A stretch of DNA of 8,998 nucleotides from Elusimicrobia bacterium RIFCSPLOWO2_01_FULL_64_13. GTDB lineage: Bacteria > Elusimicrobiota > Elusimicrobia > 2-02-FULL-39-32. The position numbers were made by a program, and so were the translations under genes. The stretch is taken from positions 11,051-20,048 of the forward strand of contig MGUT01000024.1 in the NCBI GenBank assembly GCA_001800095.1. The letters are read 5' to 3'. This document shows, in pieces, positions 5,667 through 8,998 of the stretch (position 1 is its first letter; each line of letters opens with the position of its first letter). Under the pieces are notes generated by a model. That model was not told the origin of the DNA and made no database searches. It saw nothing but the letters and a program-made list of their open reading frames with translations.

Positions 5667-6347
5667 ATGCGCATCGCCAAGGTCTCTCTGCCCCGGTATA
5701 AAAAGAACCTCCGGACCGTCGTTTTCGAGGGGGGGGCGAGCGTGAAGCTGCACGAAGAGGTCGTCGAACGCCGGGGCCTGGCTGAAGGGAGCGAAGTCTC
5801 CGAGCTCGACCTCGAAGGCCTCAAGGACGAGAGCTCCCGGCGGGAAGCTCGGGACTATTCCCTCCTCCTTCTCGGGTACCGGACGCTCTCGCAGAACGCC
5901 TTGAAGGAGCGGCTCCGCCGCCGGGGGTATGCCGTCAAGGTCATCGACGGGGTCCTCGAGGAACTCAAAGCCATGAAGCTCCTCGATGACGCGGGGCTCG
6001 CCCGGAGCATGGCCGAGTCGCGCCTCAAGGGCGCTCTCGTCGGAGCCGCCAGGGTCCGCTCGGACATGCTCCGCCGGGGGATCCCCCGGGAAACGGCCGA
6101 CTCGGCCCTCGCGGAGGCGAACCGGGACCCCGGCAACGAGGTCCCGTCCGAAGAGGAGCGGGCCTATCAGCTCGCGGCGCGGCGGGCGAAGCAGATGCGG
6201 ACCGACGCCCGCACGGCCTACCGCCGCATCTACGGCTATCTGGCCAGGCGCGGTTTTCCGCCGGACACGATCGACCGGGCCCTGGCCCGGATCTCCGCCC
6301 GGCGCCGCGAAAAGGAAGAGATGGAAAGAGAGGACGACCGTGACTGA
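5667..6347 (+). CDS. recX: Regulatory protein RecX
   Basis: A small all-helical protein that binds RecA filaments and modulates (usually inhibits) recombinase activity. The 226-residue product starts with the beta-rich RecX lead (MRIAKVSLPRYKKNLRTVVF), followed by three-helix repeats: about 60-105 (YSLLLLGYRTLSQNALKERL, then RRRGYAVKVIDGVLEELKAM), 106-155 (LLDDAGLARSMAESRL, GAARVRSDMLRRGIP) and 165-210 (RAYQLAARRAKQM, YGYLARRGFPPDTIDRAL). Length and order fit the family. ATG 5667 is chosen because the earlier in-frame ATG 5646 lies in the -10 box, and because the conserved start begins here. The predicted leader is only about 12 bases and has no strong Shine-Dalgarno. A GTG at 5741 behind a G run would delete a conserved segment and is less likely. 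The C-terminus (about 211-226) is highly charged. The gene is not beside recA here and overlaps purH by eight bases. Confidence 0.87.
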   Translation: MRIAKVSLPRYKKNLRTVVFEGGASVKLHEEVVERRGLAEGSEVSELDLEGLKDESSRREARDYSLLLLGYRTLSQNALKERLRRRGYAVKVIDGVLEELKAMKLLDDAGLARSMAESRLKGALVGAARVRSDMLRRGIPRETADSALAEANRDPGNEVPSEEERAYQLAARRAKQMRTDARTAYRRIYGYLARRGFPPDTIDRALARISARRREKEEMEREDDRD

Positions 6348-8127
6348 AAACAAGCCATCCCCAAAAGCATTGATCTCCGTTTCCGATAAGACCGGCGTCG
6401 TGGAGCTGGCGCGCGCCCTGCGCGAATTCCGGTTCGACATCCTGTCCACGGGAGGGACCGCCAAGGTTCTGCGCCAGGCCGATATCCCGGCCGGCGAGGT
6501 CAGCGAGCTGACCGGCTTCCCCGAGATCCTCGGCGGCAGGGTGAAGACGCTCCACCCTTTCGTCTTCGGCGGAATCCTCTATTCCCGCGGCGACCAGAAA
6601 CATCGGACCGACGCCGAGACCCACGGGATCCCGCCCATCGACTGGGTGGTCGTGAACCTCTACCCTTTCGAGCGCATCAACCTGGAAGGCAAGCTTTCCA
6701 AGCCCGAGATGATCGAGTTCATCGATATCGGCGGGGTCTCGCTCCTGCGCGCCGCGGCCAAGAATTACGAGCACGTGGTCGTGCTCTGCGACGACAAGGA
6801 CTACGGGCCCGTGGTGAAGGAATATAAGGAAGCGGGACGGGTCTCGCCCGCGACCAGGCGCGAGCTGGCCGCCAAGGCCTTCGCGCACACGGCCCATTAC
6901 GACAGCATCATCGCCAGGCATTTCCGCGAGAGCCTGGCTCCCGACGTCGCGGACCTGAAAAAGGACCTGAAGGTGGAGTCCGCCATCCGTTCCGACTCCT
7001 CGACCCTTTTTCCGTCGGAGCTGACCCTGGGCCTGCGCAAGGTCGCGGACCTGCGCTACGGCGAGAACCCCCAGCAGAAGGCCTCCCTCTACAGGGATTC
7101 GGGGTCCAGGGAATGGGGCGTCGTGCACGCCCAAAAGATCCAGGGCAAGGAGCTCTCCTTCAATAATTACCTGGACCTGGACGGCGCCTGGCAATTGGCC
7201 AATTCCTTCGCCCTGGCCCAGGGCGAGGGCCGGCCGCCGGCCTCCGGCGCGGGAAAATTGGGCGGGAGCCACGGCGGGGTCTGCTGCGTGATCGTCAAGC
7301 ACAATAACCCCTGCGGCGCCGCCATCAGCCAGACGCCCCAGGAGGCCTTCCGGATCGCCTTCCAGGCGGATTCCTTGAGCGCTTTCGGCGGGGTGATCGG
7401 CTTCTCGGCCAAGGTGGACGCGGAGACCGCGCGGCAGATCGCCAAGACCTTCTTCGAGTGCGTCATCGCCCCCGACTACGCCCCGGAGGCCCTGGAACTC
7501 TTCAAGGCCAAGCCGAATTTGCGCGTGTTGAAGCAGGGCACCGCCCTGACCCTGCCGTACGAGCTGGATGTGAAAAGGGTGTCGGGCGGCTTCCTGGTCC
7601 AGGAAAAGGACAATTTCTTCTTCGCCGAGGACGCCGAGCCCGACTCCTCCGCCGGCGGCCTGGGCAGGGTCGTCAGCAAAAGGACCCCCACTCCGGAAGA
7701 GCTCTGCTCCCTGGATTTCGCCTGGCGCGTGGGCAAGTTCGTCAAGTCGAACGCCATAGTCCTCGCCCAGGGGACCGCGACGGCCGGCATCGGAGCGGGG
7801 CAGATGAGCCGCATCGACGCCCTGAAGATGGCCGTCCACAAGATGATCGGCGCCAGGTACGAACTCCTGGGCGCGAAAGCCGCCGTCGGCGCCGGAGCGG
7901 GCCTGCTCGTATCCGGGACCGCGCCGAAACCCTCCTCCGGCCTGCCCCTGGTGATGGCTTCCGACGCGTTCTTCCCGTTCCGCGACTGCGTGGACGAGGC
8001 CGCCAAGACCGGCGTCTCGGCCGTGATCGCTCCCGGCGGCAGTCTGCGCGACCAGGAATCCATCGACGCCGCCAACGAGCACAATATCTCCATGGTCTTC
8101 ACGGGGATGCGGCACTTCCGCCATTGA
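6340..8127 (+). CDS. purH: Bifunctional PurH: AICAR formyltransferase / IMP cyclohydrolase
   Basis: Performs the last two steps of de novo IMP synthesis. The N-terminal cyclohydrolase (about 1-200) shows LISVSDKTG (11-19), STGGTAK (36-42), GGRVKTLHP (65-73), VVVNLYPFE (103-111) and IDIGGVSLLRAAAKN (128-142). The C-terminal transformylase (about 225-595) shows RYGENPQQ (239-246), VKHNNPCG with catalytic-type Lys320-His321 (319-326), SAFGGVIGF (347-355), FVKSNAIVLA (467-476), GIGAGQMSR (483-491), SDAFFPFRD (541-549) and the terminal TGMRHFRH. GTG 6340 is the start because GAGAGGA lies five bases upstream and family homology begins at once. At 595 residues it is about 65 longer than E. coli PurH (529); the excess falls in three Gly/Ala/Ser/Pro-rich segments (about 294-313, 424-442, 503-537). 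The usual His of RYGENPHQ is Gln245, and the usual VHGG is VFGG (75-78). All main catalytic motifs remain, so it is probably active. Confidence 0.96.
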   Translation: MTENKPSPKALISVSDKTGVVELARALREFRFDILSTGGTAKVLRQADIPAGEVSELTGFPEILGGRVKTLHPFVFGGILYSRGDQKHRTDAETHGIPPIDWVVVNLYPFERINLEGKLSKPEMIEFIDIGGVSLLRAAAKNYEHVVVLCDDKDYGPVVKEYKEAGRVSPATRRELAAKAFAHTAHYDSIIARHFRESLAPDVADLKKDLKVESAIRSDSSTLFPSELTLGLRKVADLRYGENPQQKASLYRDSGSREWGVVHAQKIQGKELSFNNYLDLDGAWQLANSFALAQGEGRPPASGAGKLGGSHGGVCCVIVKHNNPCGAAISQTPQEAFRIAFQADSLSAFGGVIGFSAKVDAETARQIAKTFFECVIAPDYAPEALELFKAKPNLRVLKQGTALTLPYELDVKRVSGGFLVQEKDNFFFAEDAEPDSSAGGLGRVVSKRTPTPEELCSLDFAWRVGKFVKSNAIVLAQGTATAGIGAGQMSRIDALKMAVHKMIGARYELLGAKAAVGAGAGLLVSGTAPKPSSGLPLVMASDAFFPFRDCVDEAAKTGVSAVIAPGGSLRDQESIDAANEHNISMVFTGMRHFRH

Positions 8128-8154
8128 TCCCCGGAAGAAATCATTTTCCAAATC

Positions 8155-8163
8155 TGATATAAT
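8155..8163 (+). promoter_or_regulatory. Extended -10 promoter before the secreted-protein gene
   Basis: TGATATAAT at 8155-8163 contains a perfect TATAAT plus the TGn extension, in a short AT-rich patch. No -35 match is found 16-18 bases upstream. Transcription would begin around 8170, only about four bases before ATG 8174. The ATG at 8162 overlaps the -10 box and should not be on the transcript. Read-through from purH is also possible, because no terminator separates the two. Confidence 0.6.
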
Positions 8164-8173
8164 GGTTCCTTCG

Positions 8174-8974
8174 ATGAGAAGATCGTCCTGGACATTTCCG
8201 CTCGCCGCCGCCGCGCTGTGCCTTACGGCGCCGGCCGGGCCCGCCGCCGCCTCGGACCAGGCCTTCCTGAAGGACCGCGTCAAATACGGCAGGACCATAC
8301 GGACCCGCATGCCTCCGCAGATCATCCTGGAGACGCTCCAGAAAGAGTTGGGCTCCATGAGCCCCGCCTGGCGGACCTTCTGGCAGAACTTCATCATCGA
8401 GGATGACGAGGGAAAGGACGAATTCGTCCTCATCGCCAGGAGCGTGGAGAAGAACTGGGCCCTGGCCACGTTGAGCGGCGACTGCCCCAAGCCGGAGAAC
8501 TACGACCAGCTGCAAAAAGACGTGGCCGCCGGAGGGACCCCGGTCCGCCTCGACGTGCTCGTCGGCGTTAAAAAAAAGAGGTCCTGGTTCCGCTACGTCA
8601 TCCAGGTCTATGAGCCCATGTACCCCTTTTGGAAGAACCCCTGCTACGGCTGGAACCTCCCTCCGGGCACGTCCGCGGACCCGTTTTACAAGGACAACTA
8701 CGCCATGGCGGTCTATTCCAAGAACATGTCCGAAGAGATATCGAAGCTGGCCGATTCCCTGAAAAAATGGAAGCCGCCTAAAAAAGTCAGGAAGATCCCG
8801 GTCATGAAAGGTCCCGGACAGGTCCTGATAGGCGGCGAGACCAACGAGCTCCTCACCGACGACGAACTGAACCTGCCCGTCAGCGAGCAGGAAAAGATAC
8901 TGGAGAAGAAGGTCAGGAAGGCCGAGAAATCCAATAAGGCCTACGACGTCGGAGGCCCCAGGGAAGGCGAGTAG
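8174..8974 (+). CDS. Exported protein of unknown function
   Basis: I do not recognise this 266-residue protein. It begins with a clear Sec-type signal peptide: a basic start (MRRSSWTFP), an Ala/Leu core and a likely cleavage site AAA-SD after residue 26. There is no lipobox, because Cys16 follows Leu. The mature part has two cysteines (C104 in SGDCPKPENY, C157 in KNPCYGWN) that could form a disulfide in the periplasm, and an aromatic-rich centre (about 137-180: SWFRYVIQVYEPMYPFW, NPCYGWN, DPFYKDNYAMAVY). The C-terminal third (about 185-266) is Lys/Glu-rich and probably helical to disordered. No further membrane segment or enzyme motif is evident. ATG 8174 is preferred over ATG 8162, which lies in the -10 box. 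No Shine-Dalgarno precedes it, so translation may be leaderless or coupled to purH read-through. The reading frame is certain; function is open. Confidence 0.75.
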   Translation: MRRSSWTFPLAAAALCLTAPAGPAAASDQAFLKDRVKYGRTIRTRMPPQIILETLQKELGSMSPAWRTFWQNFIIEDDEGKDEFVLIARSVEKNWALATLSGDCPKPENYDQLQKDVAAGGTPVRLDVLVGVKKKRSWFRYVIQVYEPMYPFWKNPCYGWNLPPGTSADPFYKDNYAMAVYSKNMSEEISKLADSLKKWKPPKKVRKIPVMKGPGQVLIGGETNELLTDDELNLPVSEQEKILEKKVRKAEKSNKAYDVGGPREGE

Positions 8975-8998
8975 GACATCGAAGTTTCTGTCAGGCGC

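Noticed and set aside
5986..6339. N-terminal extension of purH upstream of GTG 6340
   Set aside because: It reads as Arg/Ser/Pro-rich out-of-frame recX sequence; PurH homology starts right after the GTG, which has its own ribosome site.
8174..8251. Lipoprotein signal in the secreted protein
   Set aside because: Cys16 is preceded by Leu, not Gly, Ala or Ser, so it does not form a lipobox; an ordinary signal peptide fits better.
6025..8490. Minus-strand open frame of about 820 codons opposite purH
   Set aside because: Typical high-GC antisense frame. Composition is repetitive, no motif is recognisable, and it spans several plus-strand genes and their junctions.
8975..8998. Terminator or feature in the last 24 bases
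   Set aside because: Only a GACA/TGTC four-base match is visible, too little to support a hairpin before the window ends.

Overview
The window is high-GC bacterial DNA, roughly two thirds G+C by eye, tightly packed with housekeeping genes. I see no tRNA, rRNA, CRISPR array, transposase or phage gene. Overlapping stop/start codons, canonical Shine-Dalgarno sites at several genes and sigma70-like promoters with perfect TATAAT boxes mark it as bacterial. A secreted protein of unknown function, slightly divergent versions of core enzymes and a dispersed-looking palindrome suggest a poorly sampled lineage, possibly Elusimicrobiota or another deep-branching Gram-negative-type phylum. That placement is a low-confidence inference; sequence inspection alone cannot settle it.

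Layout. (1) Positions 1-4152, plus strand: a translationally coupled run of ribBA (both entry steps of riboflavin synthesis), ribH (lumazine synthase), nusB (antitermination factor) and ligA (NAD-dependent DNA ligase). The window opens just before ribBA, so the operon promoter, any FMN riboswitch and possibly ribD/ribE lie outside it. (2) Positions 4214-4770, plus strand: a single-gene unit with its own strong promoter, a stand-alone cyclic-nucleotide-binding-domain protein and a Rho-independent terminator. (3) Positions 5566-4797, minus strand: a two-gene unit of bcp/PrxQ peroxiredoxin and a small two-cluster ferredoxin, convergent with unit 2 and sharing its bidirectional terminator. (4) Positions 5586-5608: a perfect 9-bp GC-rich palindrome between the divergent bcp and recX promoters. 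(5) Positions 5619-8127, plus strand: recX overlapping purH (bifunctional AICAR transformylase/IMP cyclohydrolase). (6) Positions 8155-8974, plus strand: an unrecognised exported protein of about 266 residues behind an extended -10 promoter.

How the genes work together: ribBA and ribH supply the two precursors that feed lumazine formation. Riboflavin and purine synthesis meet at GTP, the substrate of the RibA domain. nusB-ligA and recX are information-processing genes; bcp and the ferredoxin are a redox pair. Nothing here amounts to a clear new multi-gene system. The items most worth a second look are sequence-level: a ferredoxin with Met in place of its fourth cluster cysteine and a substitute Cys nearby, a Ser in the otherwise near-invariant HSEC motif of GTP cyclohydrolase II, a lumazine synthase with an Arg-rich tail and altered active-site loop, two genes whose -10 box sits almost on the start codon, and the orphan secreted protein.
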